Source of the DNA: JANNNF01 sp963772935
GTDB lineage: Bacteria > Pseudomonadota > Alphaproteobacteria > Rhodobacterales > Rhodobacteraceae
Assembly: GCA_963772935.1 (NCBI GenBank)
Contig: CAVYZK010000009.1
Coordinates: 496,001-560,000 of the forward strand
Direction: 5' to 3'
DNA: 64,000 nucleotides
This document shows positions 51,758-60,609 of this stretch, in pieces. The position numbers and the translations under genes are program-made. The notes beneath the pieces are model-generated. The model was given only the letters and a program-made list of their open reading frames with translations. It was not told the DNA's origin and ran no database searches. Numbering within the stretch: position 1 is the first letter of the stretch; each line of letters begins with the position of its first letter.

Positions 51758-52402
51758 TCATGACGGGGTCGCGTTTTGTGCAATCAACTCATCCATCGCC
51801 TGCTGCCAGAGGGCCACGGGTTGTGCGCCCGACAGCACATATTGGTCCGCCACCACAAAGCACGGAACGCCCGTGACGCCCCGTTCGCGGGCGTGGGCAT
51901 CGCGGGCGGTGATGGTGTCACGATCGGCGTCACCGTCCAGCAGGCGGGCGATGGCGGCGCGGTCAAGGCCCGCACTGGCGGCGATATCGGCCAGCACGGC
52001 GGGGTTGCCGATATCGCGGCCCTCTTTCCAATAGGCGCGGAACAGGGCAGACACCACCGGGGTCTGGCGGCCTTCGAGGCCCGCCCAATGGATCAGGCGG
52101 TGCGCGTTCAGCGTGTTGGGCAGGCGTTTGGGGGTGTCGGGGTCCATATCCACCCCGGCTTGACGTGCAGCTTCGCGCAGGCGGGCGTGGATGGCGGCGA
52201 GTTTATCGGGCCCGCCGAAACGGTCAGACAGGTAGCTGCGCTTGTCCACGCCGTCAGCGGCCATATCCGGATTCAACTGAAACGGGTGCCATTCAATCTG
52301 AAACGGATGGTCCGCGCGGCTTTCCAGCGCGCGGTCCAGATTGGACTTGCCGATGTAACACCACGGGCAAACCGGATCAGAAAAGATATCAAGACGGATC
52401 AT
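51758..52402 (-). CDS. DsbA-family oxidoreductase (FrnE/2-hydroxychromene-carboxylate isomerase-like)
   Basis: A 214-residue cytoplasmic protein with the thioredoxin/DsbA fold. The active site is CPWC in FSDPVCPWCYIGK near the N-terminus, and the cis-Pro loop is GVTGVPCFVV. This is the FrnE branch, whose members act as thiol oxidoreductases or disulfide isomerases. There is no signal peptide when started at ATG 52402, which gives the family N-terminus MIRLDIFSDP. The frame extends upstream but not in a family-like way. Confidence 0.87.
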   Translation of the reverse strand: MIRLDIFSDPVCPWCYIGKSNLDRALESRADHPFQIEWHPFQLNPDMAADGVDKRSYLSDRFGGPDKLAAIHARLREAARQAGVDMDPDTPKRLPNTLNAHRLIHWAGLEGRQTPVVSALFRAYWKEGRDIGNPAVLADIAASAGLDRAAIARLLDGDADRDTITARDAHARERGVTGVPCFVVADQYVLSGAQPVALWQQAMDELIAQNATPS

Positions 52403-52488
52403 GGGGCACCCTTGGGCTGTGACGCCTTGCAGATAAGCGGGCGTCATGGCCGTTGCAAGACGCGACAGTTTGCGTCAGATCGTGCGCG

Positions 52489-52608
52489 TCAGTTGAACCA
52501 GCCACCCACACGCTGCGCGCCGCCCGAGATATCGCGGCCCATGCCATCAACGGTGCCGCAACTGGAAAGTGCGGTCAGGACCGCCACAAGGATCATCAGG
52601 TTTTTCAT
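52489..52608 (-). CDS. Entericidin-like small lipoprotein
   Basis: A 39-residue protein with a hydrophobic signal and a lipobox, LSSC with Cys17. A short mature part follows, GTVDGMGRDISGGAQRV and a C-terminal GWFN. The mature segment has the entericidin A/B pattern (C-N/G-T-V-x-G-x-G-x-D-I). Entericidins are small envelope lipoproteins first described as a bacteriolytic/antidote pair. Single copies are widespread in alphaproteobacteria, and their function there is unclear. The gene lies between the peptide-binding protein gene and the DsbA-like gene. Confidence 0.75.
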   Translation of the reverse strand: MKNLMILVAVLTALSSCGTVDGMGRDISGGAQRVGGWFN

Positions 52609-52641
52609 GCTCTGCCTGTTCGTTTTTTGATTTTGGCTTCG

Positions 52642-54456
52642 TTACTTTTCATACCACCAGACATCCGGCTGAAACCCCAGCCAGTCGCCATACAGCGGCA
52701 CATGCGCAGGATACTTCAAATTGCTTTGATGCGCCATACGCGAGACTTTAGAGTACCAGATCGGGATCACATAGCGCCCGGTGGTTAAAATGCGGTCCAG
52801 TGCCTGAATGGCGGCGGCAAACTCGGCGGGGTCTTCGGTGGCCAACATGTCGGCGATCATCGCCTCGGCTGCGGGGGAGTTCATGCCCATCCAGTTGCGG
52901 CTGCCGGGTTCTGTCACGCCTGCCGAACCCCAATACAGCGTCTGTTCATTGCCGGGCGACAGCGACAGCGACCGGATGTAATGGGTCATGTCGAAATCAT
53001 AGGCACCGGTGCGTTCCTTATACTGGGCAGAGTCCACCGAGGTCAGGGTGGCCTTGATCCCCAAGCGTTTCAGCGCCTGAATATAGATCGTGGCGGCTGA
53101 GGCGGTCTCATCTGCGCCCTGCACCAGCACAATCTCGAACGTGAACGGCGTGCCCTTGGCGTCTTTCAGCACGCCGTCCTGCACCGTCCACCCCGCCTCG
53201 GCCAGCAAGGCGATGGCGCGGCGGATGTTCTTGCGGTTGGCCTCGGTCCCGTCGGACACTGGCAGGGTGTAGCCGTCGATGGCCCCCGGCAGCAGGTCGG
53301 CGGCAAAGGGGGCCAGCAGATCGGCCACACGGCCCGCGGCGGGGCTGCCGGGTTCCATTCCCAACGTGGAGTTGCCAAAGTAAGACGTGATACGCGGCTG
53401 CGCGCCGCCGTTCAGGGTGGCATTGATCAGTTCAAAGTTGAAGGCGTAGATCAGCGCCTCACGCACGCGCCAGTCGGCGAAGATCGGTTTGCGGGTGTTG
53501 AACACGAACCCTTCGATGCCGGACGGGCGGCTGTGCGGGATCTCAGACTTGACGATTTTACCGGATGTCACATCGGGGAAATTGTAGTTGGTCAGCCATT
53601 TGGCCGCGTTGGTTTCGCGGAAGACGGTTATGGCCCCGCCCTTGAACGCCTCGAACACCACGGTGCCTGCGCCGAAGTATTCGTAGACCACTTCGTCAAA
53701 GTTATGCAGGCCGCGGTTGAAGGGCAGATCGCGGCCCCACCAGTCGGGATTGCGCTTGTAGGTGATCGACCGGCCCGCGTCGATTGCGGCCACCACATAG
53801 GGACCAGACCCGATGGGCGCCACCAACGAGGTCGCAGCGAAGTCGCGCCCCACCCATTGCGCCTTTTGCAAAATGGGGCGCAGGCCAAGGATCAGAGGTA
53901 ACTCACGGTCGGGTGTCGTGAAAGTGAAACGAACGGTACGGGCGTCTACCGCTGTGGCAGAAGCCACCTTGGCCCAGGCCGTCTCATAGCGCGGGCTGCC
54001 CAATGTGCCGAGGGTTTCAAACGACCACAGCACATCTTCCGGCGTTACCGGACTGCCATCCGAGAATCGGGCACCCTTGCGCAGCGTGAAGGCCACATAG
54101 CTGCGGGCGGCATCCGTATCGACCGATTCGGCCAAAAGGCCGTACAGACTGAACGGTTCATCGTAGGATCGGCCCATAAGTGTCTCTACCGTAAGGGCAG
54201 AAATCCCCGCAGCGGGGGATCCGTTCACGATGAAAGGATTGAGCGAATCATAGCTGCCAGCCTCGCCAAACGTGATGCGACCGCCTTTGGGTGCGTCGGG
54301 GTTGGCATAGGGCAGAGACACAAAATCCGGGGGCAGGGCAGGGTCGCCATACATAGCTATGCCATGGCGGGCCTCGGCTTGCGCCATTTGGCCTGTAAAA
54401 CTTGCTGGAATTGCCAGCATCAGCAGGCCCAGAAAGCCGAGAACAGTCTGTTTCAT
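52642..54456 (-). CDS. Extracellular solute-binding protein, family 5 (peptide/opine type)
   Basis: A 604-residue periplasmic binding protein of the SBP_bac_5 family (DppA/OppA/YejA). A signal peptide covers about residues 1-27 (ending AQAEA), followed by the family opening HGIAMYGDPALPPDF and the signature region with VAFTLRKGARFSDGSPVTPEDV. The length and GDPALPPDF start resemble YejA-like microcin C/oligopeptide binding proteins. No permease or ATPase gene lies next to it in this window, so it is an orphan that must work with components elsewhere. ATG 54456 is chosen from the signal peptide. Confidence 0.88.
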   Translation of the reverse strand: MKQTVLGFLGLLMLAIPASFTGQMAQAEARHGIAMYGDPALPPDFVSLPYANPDAPKGGRITFGEAGSYDSLNPFIVNGSPAAGISALTVETLMGRSYDEPFSLYGLLAESVDTDAARSYVAFTLRKGARFSDGSPVTPEDVLWSFETLGTLGSPRYETAWAKVASATAVDARTVRFTFTTPDRELPLILGLRPILQKAQWVGRDFAATSLVAPIGSGPYVVAAIDAGRSITYKRNPDWWGRDLPFNRGLHNFDEVVYEYFGAGTVVFEAFKGGAITVFRETNAAKWLTNYNFPDVTSGKIVKSEIPHSRPSGIEGFVFNTRKPIFADWRVREALIYAFNFELINATLNGGAQPRITSYFGNSTLGMEPGSPAAGRVADLLAPFAADLLPGAIDGYTLPVSDGTEANRKNIRRAIALLAEAGWTVQDGVLKDAKGTPFTFEIVLVQGADETASAATIYIQALKRLGIKATLTSVDSAQYKERTGAYDFDMTHYIRSLSLSPGNEQTLYWGSAGVTEPGSRNWMGMNSPAAEAMIADMLATEDPAEFAAAIQALDRILTTGRYVIPIWYSKVSRMAHQSNLKYPAHVPLYGDWLGFQPDVWWYEK

Positions 54457-54534
54457 TCTGGCAACAATCCCATGATCCCAGTGTTTGTTGGACCGGACCT
54501 TAGACACGTCGTCGAACCATTTCAAACTTTTAGC

Positions 54535-54563
54535 TTGGCCATCGGCGCGCAGAGGATTATACA
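54535..54563 (+). promoter_or_regulatory. Promoter-like sequence of the candidate small RNA
   Basis: TTGGCC (54535-54540), a 17-base spacer and TATACA (54558-54563) form a sigma-70-like promoter pointing at a terminator 55 bases downstream, with no coding sequence in between. Confidence 0.45.
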
Positions 54564-54569
54564 GTCCTT

Positions 54570-54644
54570 ACTGCTCGATAGGTTTCTTGCCTGTATGAAA
54601 CCTGCCTCAATAACTTAACGCCGGCTTCGTGCCGGCGTTTTTTT
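54570..54644 (+). ncRNA. Candidate small RNA of about 75 nt with two hairpins
   Basis: Between divergent genes (peptide-binding protein and bdhA) there is a sigma-70-like promoter, a hairpin AGGTTTC/GAAACCT (54580-54586 with 54597-54603) and a strong Rho-independent terminator oriented on the plus strand. A terminator between two divergent genes must end a transcript that starts in the gap, and no open reading frame of note is there. Length and layout fit an Hfq-type small RNA; alternatively it is an attenuated leader of bdhA. The 5' end is estimated from the -10. Confidence 0.5.
54617..54644 (+). terminator. Rho-independent terminator between divergent genes
   Basis: ACGCCGGC (54618-54625) pairs with GCCGGCGT (54631-54638) across TTCGT and is followed by a run of T's. 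The T-run exists only on the plus strand. Confidence 0.9.
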
Positions 54645-54734
54645 ATGCTTTTTGCAAACGCAGGGGGATGGCTGTGGTCAATGCCGCCGCAGCCGCTATG
54701 CTGCACCTGCAACATCAACCTCCGAGGCCATATC

Positions 54735-55505
54735 ATGCTTAAAGGCAAATCCGCGATCATCACCGGGTCCAATTCCGGTATCGGTCTGGGGGTCGCACAG
54801 GAACTGGCACGCGCGGGCGCCAATGTGGTGATCAACAGCTTTACCGACCGCCCCGAAGATCACGCGCTTGCTGCCAAGATCGCCGCCGATTTTGGCGTGA
54901 AGGCCCGCTACATCGCGGCGGATATGTCGGATGGTGCGGCCTGCCGTCGGTTGATTGATGCCGCCGGGGCCTGCGATATTCTGGTGAACAACGCAGGCAT
55001 CCAGTTTGTCGCACCTGTCGAAAATTTCCCCGTGGACAAGTGGAATCAGATCCTCGCCGTGAACCTCAGTTCCGCCTTTCACACCAGTGCCGCGGCCGTA
55101 CCCGCGATGCGCGCCAATGGCTGGGGGCGGATCGTCAATATCGCCTCGGCGCATGGGTTGACGGCAAGCCCGTTCAAATCGGCCTATGTCGCGGCCAAGC
55201 ATGGGGTGGTGGGGTTGTCGAAAACCGTGGCGCTGGAATGTGCGGGGCAGGGTGTCACCTGCAACGCCATCTGCCCCGGTTATGTGCTGACCCCGCTGGT
55301 CGAGGCGCAAATCCCCGACCAGATGAAGGTGCATGACATGGACCGCGACACCGTGATCCGCGAGGTGATGCTGCAACGCCAGCCCTCGCGCCAGTTTGCG
55401 ACCAGCGCACAGATCGGTGGCACGGTTGTCTACCTGTGCAGCCCCGCCGCCGATCAGGTGACCGGCACCACGATCAGCATAGACGGCGGGTGGACAGCGC
55501 TCTAG
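54735..55505 (+). CDS. bdhA: D-3-hydroxybutyrate dehydrogenase
   Basis: A 256-residue short-chain dehydrogenase that interconverts 3-hydroxybutyrate and acetoacetate in polyhydroxybutyrate turnover. The NAD site is GSNSGIG (residues 11-17), with NNAG, and the catalytic Ser138, Tyr151 and Lys155 (YVAAK). The C-terminal part, with RQPSRQF and TGTTISIDGGW, is typical of BdhA. ATG 54735 has GAGG eight bases upstream. Its stop codon shares the CTAG at 55502-55505 with the reconstructed end of psuG on the other strand. Confidence 0.9.
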   Translation: MLKGKSAIITGSNSGIGLGVAQELARAGANVVINSFTDRPEDHALAAKIAADFGVKARYIAADMSDGAACRRLIDAAGACDILVNNAGIQFVAPVENFPVDKWNQILAVNLSSAFHTSAAAVPAMRANGWGRIVNIASAHGLTASPFKSAYVAAKHGVVGLSKTVALECAGQGVTCNAICPGYVLTPLVEAQIPDQMKVHDMDRDTVIREVMLQRQPSRQFATSAQIGGTVVYLCSPAADQVTGTTISIDGGWTAL

Positions 55506-56420
55506 CGCCTTGCCGTGATCTCACGGGCAATCGCGGCACCCAAGCCGGGCGTTGTTCAGCACCAGCGCGATGTTCGCGGTCAGGGAGCGGCCTTGGGTCA
55601 GGTGATACATCCGGTCCAGCAGGAAGGGCGTCACTGCCTTGGCCGCAATCCCCTGGGCTGCGGCGTCGCGCAAGGCGGCCTCGATGAAGGGGTTGATCTC
55701 TGACGCCACAATCTCGGCCTCCAGCGGGATCGGGTTGGCCACCAACTGCCCGCCCGGCAGACCCAGCGTGGCGCGCATCAGGTGGGCGGCGGCAATATCC
55801 GCCGCCGTATCCATCCGCAGCGGTGACTTCAGGCCGGAATCGCGCGACCAGAAGGCGGGGAAGGCGTCTTGACCATAGGCAATAACCGGCACCCCCCGGG
55901 TTTCCAGATATTCCAGCGTCTTGGGCAGATCGAGAATGGCCTTCGCCCCCGCTGCCACCACAGTCACCGCCGTTTCCGCCAGTTCCGCCAGATCGGCCGA
56001 GATATCAAAGCTGGTCTCCGCCCCGCGATGCACGCCGCCGATACCGCCCGTGGCAAACACATCAATCCCCGCCAGCCGCGCGCAGATCATGGTCGCCGCC
56101 ACCGTCGTGGCCCCAATGCCGCCAGTGGCCACACAGGCCGCCAGATCGGCGCGCGACAGTTTGGCCACGTTGCTCGCCTGCCCCAGACGGTCCAGATCGG
56201 CGTCGGTCAGGCCGATGTAGATTTCGCGGTCCATGATGGCGATGGTGGCGGGGACGGCACCATGGGCGCGAATCTCAGCCTCGACCGCGCGGGCGGTTTC
56301 GACGTTTTGCGGAAACGGCATCCCATGGGTGATGATCGTCGATTCCAGTGCCACGATCGCGCGGCCTTGCGCGCGGGCGGCGGCAACCTCGGGGGCAAAA
56401 CGCAGGGGCAGGGTCATCAT
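55502..56420 (-). CDS. psuG: Pseudouridine-5'-phosphate glycosidase, frame break near the C-terminus
   Basis: PsuG splits pseudouridine 5'-phosphate into uracil and ribose 5-phosphate. The protein is about 305 residues after correction. Family features include VALESTIITHGMPFPQN, KLSRADLAACVATGGIGATTVAATM, FATGGIGGVHRG and VIAYG. As written the frame ends early as LGCRDCP at 55521. Removing one G near 55540 gives LGAAIAREITARR and a stop at 55502, a normal ending. Since only the last dozen residues change, the effect would be mild. It is translated from an ATG overlapping the psuK stop. Confidence 0.9.
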
Positions 56421-57313
56421 GTTCCAATCTCTCCAGACACATAGTCGGCGGCGGCATTCAGGGCAGTGTGCAGCGCCGTGGCCCGGTCAGCCCCGCGCCG
56501 TTCGGCCACGATATGCGCGGCCATAAAGGTATCGCCAGCCCCGGTAACCCGGGTGACCAGCACCGCACGGGGGGCATCGGTGATCACGCCATGGCCCGCG
56601 CGGCCTTCGGCACAGGGCCTGCCACCATCCGTCACCAATACGCGCGCCGCCCCACGCGCCAGCAGCGCATGGGCGGCATCAGCGGCGGTGGCAGCCTCGG
56701 TCTTGGCCAGAATATTGGCCTCTTCAAGGTTCACATACAGCGTGGCCGATGCATGCGACAACAGCGGAAGCAGCCGTTCCGCCTTACCCGGGCTGGCCGG
56801 GGCTACGCGCAGATCGGCGGCGGCAAACAGGGGTGATCGGGCAATGTCTGACAGCAGCGATTCCATCAGATTGCCGTCCAGCGCGATCAGCCCGGGCCAA
56901 GGGTTCGCCTCTGTGCCCAATGCGCCATCCGACAGCGCGCGCAAAATCTTGTCGCCAGCAGCCTCCAGCGAATGGGCGTCGGCGACAGCGGCGATCAGGC
57001 CGTTCGCCCCTTCGACAGCCATATAGCGGTCGGTCGGCAGATCATCGGATCGGTAGACATGCCCAGTATCCATGCCCATCCGGGTGCAGGCGGCGATCAG
57101 TTCATCCCCTTCCGCATCGCGGCCAATGGCGGTCAGCAGACCCGGCGTCAGACCAAAGCGGCGCAGCGTCATCGCGATGTTCATCGCCACACCGCCCGGC
57201 AACCGGGTGATCCGGCCCGGCACGTCCGAGCCAAGCCGCATCGAGGCCGACGACCGCCCGATGATATCCCACAGCACGGAACCGATACACAGAATGTCAG
57301 GAATGGGGGGCAT
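56417..57313 (-). CDS. psuK: PfkB-family kinase, pseudouridine kinase
   Basis: A 298-residue ribokinase-fold sugar kinase. The N-terminal region has LCIGSVLWDIIGR and the PGGVAMNIAMTL motif. The C-terminal catalytic motif is VTGAGDTFMAA, with the general base Asp near residue 258. Coupling to psuG by an ATGA overlap identifies it as the pseudouridine kinase that supplies PsuG with its substrate. Together they degrade pseudouridine from RNA turnover. Confidence 0.9.
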   Translation of the reverse strand: MPPIPDILCIGSVLWDIIGRSSASMRLGSDVPGRITRLPGGVAMNIAMTLRRFGLTPGLLTAIGRDAEGDELIAACTRMGMDTGHVYRSDDLPTDRYMAVEGANGLIAAVADAHSLEAAGDKILRALSDGALGTEANPWPGLIALDGNLMESLLSDIARSPLFAAADLRVAPASPGKAERLLPLLSHASATLYVNLEEANILAKTEAATAADAAHALLARGAARVLVTDGGRPCAEGRAGHGVITDAPRAVLVTRVTGAGDTFMAAHIVAERRGADRATALHTALNAAADYVSGEIGT

Positions 57314-57425
57314 GGGCGGGTCCGGTGTTCTGGCTTTCGGCCATTAACGCGGTCCGTGCGGGGGCGTCAACAGCGTCGGGTGGGATAGGGCAAGTGCCAC
57401 ACCGTCCGTCTGACCGCCAGAGGGG

Positions 57426-58736
57426 TCAACCGTCGCGGAACGCCCGGTCAAAGTAGAACTTTATCGGCCGCAAAAGATAGCTGATCGGGGTGCGGCTTTC
57501 GCTGGTCAGATAAGCCTCGACCGGCATGCCCAGCACAATGTCCACGTCGCCAAGCTTGGCCATTTCGGCCTCATCCATCGCAATCGCCACCTTGTAATGG
57601 GTCTTCTGCGTGACAGGATCAAGAAACACATCCGCCGAGATTTGCTGCACCTGACCCAGCAGAATGCCGGTCTGCCGCCCGTTGAACGCGGTAAAGCGCA
57701 AGGACGCATCTTGCCCGGTGTAGACCTGATCAATGTCGGTGGCCGCAATCTTGACCATCGCCAGCACTGGTTCATCCGCAGGCACAATCATCATCAAGGG
57801 ACTGGCTGCCACCACGACAGACCGTACCCCCTGCACTTGGGTATCAATGATCTGCCCTGACACAGGGGCGCGGATATCGAGCAACGACAACTCGGTCATC
57901 AGGCTGGAGCGGGCCTCCAGCAGCCGGGTCCGCTCGGGGCGCAGGCGGCTGAGCTCGACACTGATCAGTTCAGCGGCATCCGTCACCACGGCCAGCCGTT
58001 TCAGCCCGGCTTCGGTGATTTTTCCGCGCAACTCGGCGCTTTGTGCCTGCAGGCGGCCGATCTCGCCACGCACAGAGGCATCGGATTTTGCCAGTGTGGT
58101 CAGTTCAGGGGTGCGGATCAGCCCCTGATCCGACAGATTTTGCCCGCGGCTCAGCTCACGGGCGAGGATCACCTGTTCATCCTGCTTTGCGGCAAGCTGT
58201 GCGGCCACGCCGCCGATCTGTGCCTTGATCTGGGCGATCTGTTCGTCCAGCAACTGCATTTCCGTCTGAATGGTTTTGAAATGGTCGTCCAGTTGGCGTT
58301 GCTGGCGGGCAACCATCGCCTGCACCTCGGGCGAGGAGATGGCGGCTTCGGTCAGCAGGGCGGGTAGGTCCATCCGGGGCCGGCCTTCCAACGCGGCCTC
58401 CAGCCGGCTGATCGAGGCCAGCGTTTCAAACAAGGCGCTTTGGGTGACCGTGAGGGAAGATCGCAAATTCCGGTCGTCCAGCCGCAATACGACGTCGCCT
58501 GCGACAACCCGGTCGCCTTCATGGTGCAGAATGTCCATCACCACGCCACCAATCGGGTGTTGAACGGCGGTGCGCGTGGTTGAAAGCTGGATCACCCCAG
58601 ACCCGATCACCGCCCCGGAAATCTGCGCGCGCGCGGCCCACGTTCCAAACACGCCCAGCAGCACAAGGATCGCCAGTACACCAAAGACAACCGGGCGGCT
58701 GATGTTCCAGGTCTGGCGCTTTGGTTCGCGGGCCAT
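57426..58736 (-). CDS. HlyD-family type I secretion membrane fusion protein
   Basis: A 436-residue periplasmic adaptor. A single N-terminal transmembrane helix (about residues 17-36) is followed by a lipoyl/biotinyl half-motif (HPIGGVVMDILHHEGDRVVAGD) and a long alpha-helical hairpin with coiled-coil character (about 90-280). The second lipoyl half and barrel start at LLDIRAPVSGQI. The C-terminal region GMPVEAYLTSESRTPISYLLRPI is typical of PrtE/HlyD adaptors. It follows the ABC exporter gene after three bases. No TolC-type gene is in the window. Confidence 0.92.
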   Translation of the reverse strand: MAREPKRQTWNISRPVVFGVLAILVLLGVFGTWAARAQISGAVIGSGVIQLSTTRTAVQHPIGGVVMDILHHEGDRVVAGDVVLRLDDRNLRSSLTVTQSALFETLASISRLEAALEGRPRMDLPALLTEAAISSPEVQAMVARQQRQLDDHFKTIQTEMQLLDEQIAQIKAQIGGVAAQLAAKQDEQVILARELSRGQNLSDQGLIRTPELTTLAKSDASVRGEIGRLQAQSAELRGKITEAGLKRLAVVTDAAELISVELSRLRPERTRLLEARSSLMTELSLLDIRAPVSGQIIDTQVQGVRSVVVAASPLMMIVPADEPVLAMVKIAATDIDQVYTGQDASLRFTAFNGRQTGILLGQVQQISADVFLDPVTQKTHYKVAIAMDEAEMAKLGDVDIVLGMPVEAYLTSESRTPISYLLRPIKFYFDRAFRDG

Positions 58737-58739
58737 CGG

Positions 58740-60518
58740 TCAGTTCCGGGTCAGCTTTGCCGCAGGGGGATCGGGGCTTTTTCCCATCGCCAGCACAGCA
58801 ATCTTGCGGTTTTCCGGCTGGGTCGTGTTGGGTCTGGCATTGACGGAGCCTGCGGATTTGCGCGGTTTCAGCTTGCCTTCCTCCAGCGTCCAACCGACGG
58901 AAATCTGGGCCAGCGACAGCGGTTTGCGCGCCAGCAACAGGATCGCACCCCCCTTATCCATCAGATGCTGAAAGGTTTTCTCCATGGTTTTGGGGATCAG
59001 TTCCACCAGCATCACATCGGGTTCGTCCATCACCAGAATGGCGGGGTTGCGATACACCGCACGGGCCAAAGCCAACTGATACCGCTGCCCACGCGAAAAG
59101 CCGCTGCCACTGGCGTCGATGACGGTCTGGTAGCCATCGGGCAGGGCGCTGATCAGCGCGTGAAGGCAAGCTTTGCGCGCCGCCGAGGCAACCCGGCCAA
59201 GGTCTGCGTCGGGGTCCAGATGCGCGATGTTTTCGGCCAGCGTGCCTGCCACGAACAGCGGGGTTTCCGGCACATAGCCAAACAGGGGTTCGAGTTCGGC
59301 ATCGGTCAGGTGTGACAGGTTCTGCCCATTGATCAGAATGGCCCCCGCCGATCTGCGCCACAGCCCGACGATGGTTTCGGCCAGCACGGTTTTGCCAGCC
59401 CCGGTCATGCCGGTGATCTGCCCCATCTGGCCCGGTGCGAGGTCCAGCGACACCCCGCGCAGCAGCGCATCGCCGGTCAGCGGCGAGCGGACAGAGACAT
59501 TGACCAGTGACAACCGCGCCCGAGGATTGCCACCATCTTGGACGACGGGTTGGGCTGCATCGGCGGATCTGGCCTGCAACAGGCGTTTCAGTTGCGCCCA
59601 GTTGCGCTGCGCTTCGGCAATGTCGGGCAGTTCGGTCAGAAATTTCTCGACCGGCACCAACACGCGGGTCACCAGAAAGGTCGCCGCGACCATCGCGCCC
59701 ACGGTCAGCACGCCGTCGAGTGTCAGCCAGGCCCCGACCGCCAGCACCGAATAGCGCGTCAGCAGCACGGCGACATCGCAGCAACTGTCAAACCATGCCG
59801 TCCAGTCCTTCAGCGCGATTGCCTTGTCGCGCGACTGCTGACGCGCTGTCAGCCAGCGGTCCCGGAACCCCCGCGCCATATCCTGATGGCGCAGCGTGCT
59901 GCGTGATACGGCCAGGGTGGTCTTCAGATCACTGATGCTGCGGCTGGCGGCGGTGGTTTCGGCCTCGCGGTTGCCGCCAAGGCTCATGCGCGCCAGCACC
60001 AGCAGCAAGATCACCGCCATGCCGCCCAGACAGACCCAGCCCAGCAGCGGGTCCAGCACGAAGACCACAACAAGAAACATCGGCGTCCAGAAGAAATCAT
60101 AGATGGCGATCAGCGAGGACGAATGGAAAAAGCGGCGCAGGCCGTCCACTTCCTCCAGACCGGCGACGGGCTTGCTGCGGCCCGGTTCAAACACTTCGCC
60201 GTGGCGGGCCGCCTCGAACAGGCCCAGTTCCAGCCGTTCCTGAAATTGCGCCCCAAAGCGCGCCAGAATGCGGCGGCGGGCATAGTCGATCACGCCCTGC
60301 GCCAGCAAAAACACCGCCAACATGCCAAAGAGCGCCACCAGTGTTTCTTGCGAGCGGGCAGGCAACACCCGGTCATAGATCAGGATCATGAACAGCGGCC
60401 CCGCCAGCCGCAGCACGTTCACGACAAAGCTCAGCACAAAGGCCAACACCAATATCCCGCGGCCTTGCCGAAGGGCGCGCGATGCCAAACCTGCAATGGG
60501 TCGTTCCGCAACAGTCAT
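58740..60518 (-). CDS. Type I secretion ABC transporter with degenerate nucleotide-binding domain
   Basis: A 592-residue exporter of the PrtD type: transmembrane domain (about residues 20-300, no N-terminal peptidase C39 or CLD domain) then the ATPase domain. Walker A is intact (GMTGAGKTV) and Walker B reads AILVMDEP. The signature is GFSRGQ instead of LSGGQ, the D-loop after DEP is not conserved, and the H-loop has LLARKP where ITHRP is expected, so the switch histidine is missing. A lysine/proline-rich 50-residue tail follows. It may work as a heteromeric or slow ATPase. ATG 60518 has AAGG upstream. It is probably cotranscribed with the oxygenase gene before it and hlyD after it. Confidence 0.88.
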   Translation of the reverse strand: MTVAERPIAGLASRALRQGRGILVLAFVLSFVVNVLRLAGPLFMILIYDRVLPARSQETLVALFGMLAVFLLAQGVIDYARRRILARFGAQFQERLELGLFEAARHGEVFEPGRSKPVAGLEEVDGLRRFFHSSSLIAIYDFFWTPMFLVVVFVLDPLLGWVCLGGMAVILLLVLARMSLGGNREAETTAASRSISDLKTTLAVSRSTLRHQDMARGFRDRWLTARQQSRDKAIALKDWTAWFDSCCDVAVLLTRYSVLAVGAWLTLDGVLTVGAMVAATFLVTRVLVPVEKFLTELPDIAEAQRNWAQLKRLLQARSADAAQPVVQDGGNPRARLSLVNVSVRSPLTGDALLRGVSLDLAPGQMGQITGMTGAGKTVLAETIVGLWRRSAGAILINGQNLSHLTDAELEPLFGYVPETPLFVAGTLAENIAHLDPDADLGRVASAARKACLHALISALPDGYQTVIDASGSGFSRGQRYQLALARAVYRNPAILVMDEPDVMLVELIPKTMEKTFQHLMDKGGAILLLARKPLSLAQISVGWTLEEGKLKPRKSAGSVNARPNTTQPENRKIAVLAMGKSPDPPAAKLTRN

Positions 60519-60609
60519 TTGCCTTACCACTTCAGAATTGCGTGCCGGGCCCCCCAGCCGGACAATGACAGCGGGGAATTACTTTGCCCGGTGGCCAACA
60601 GCGCCAGTG

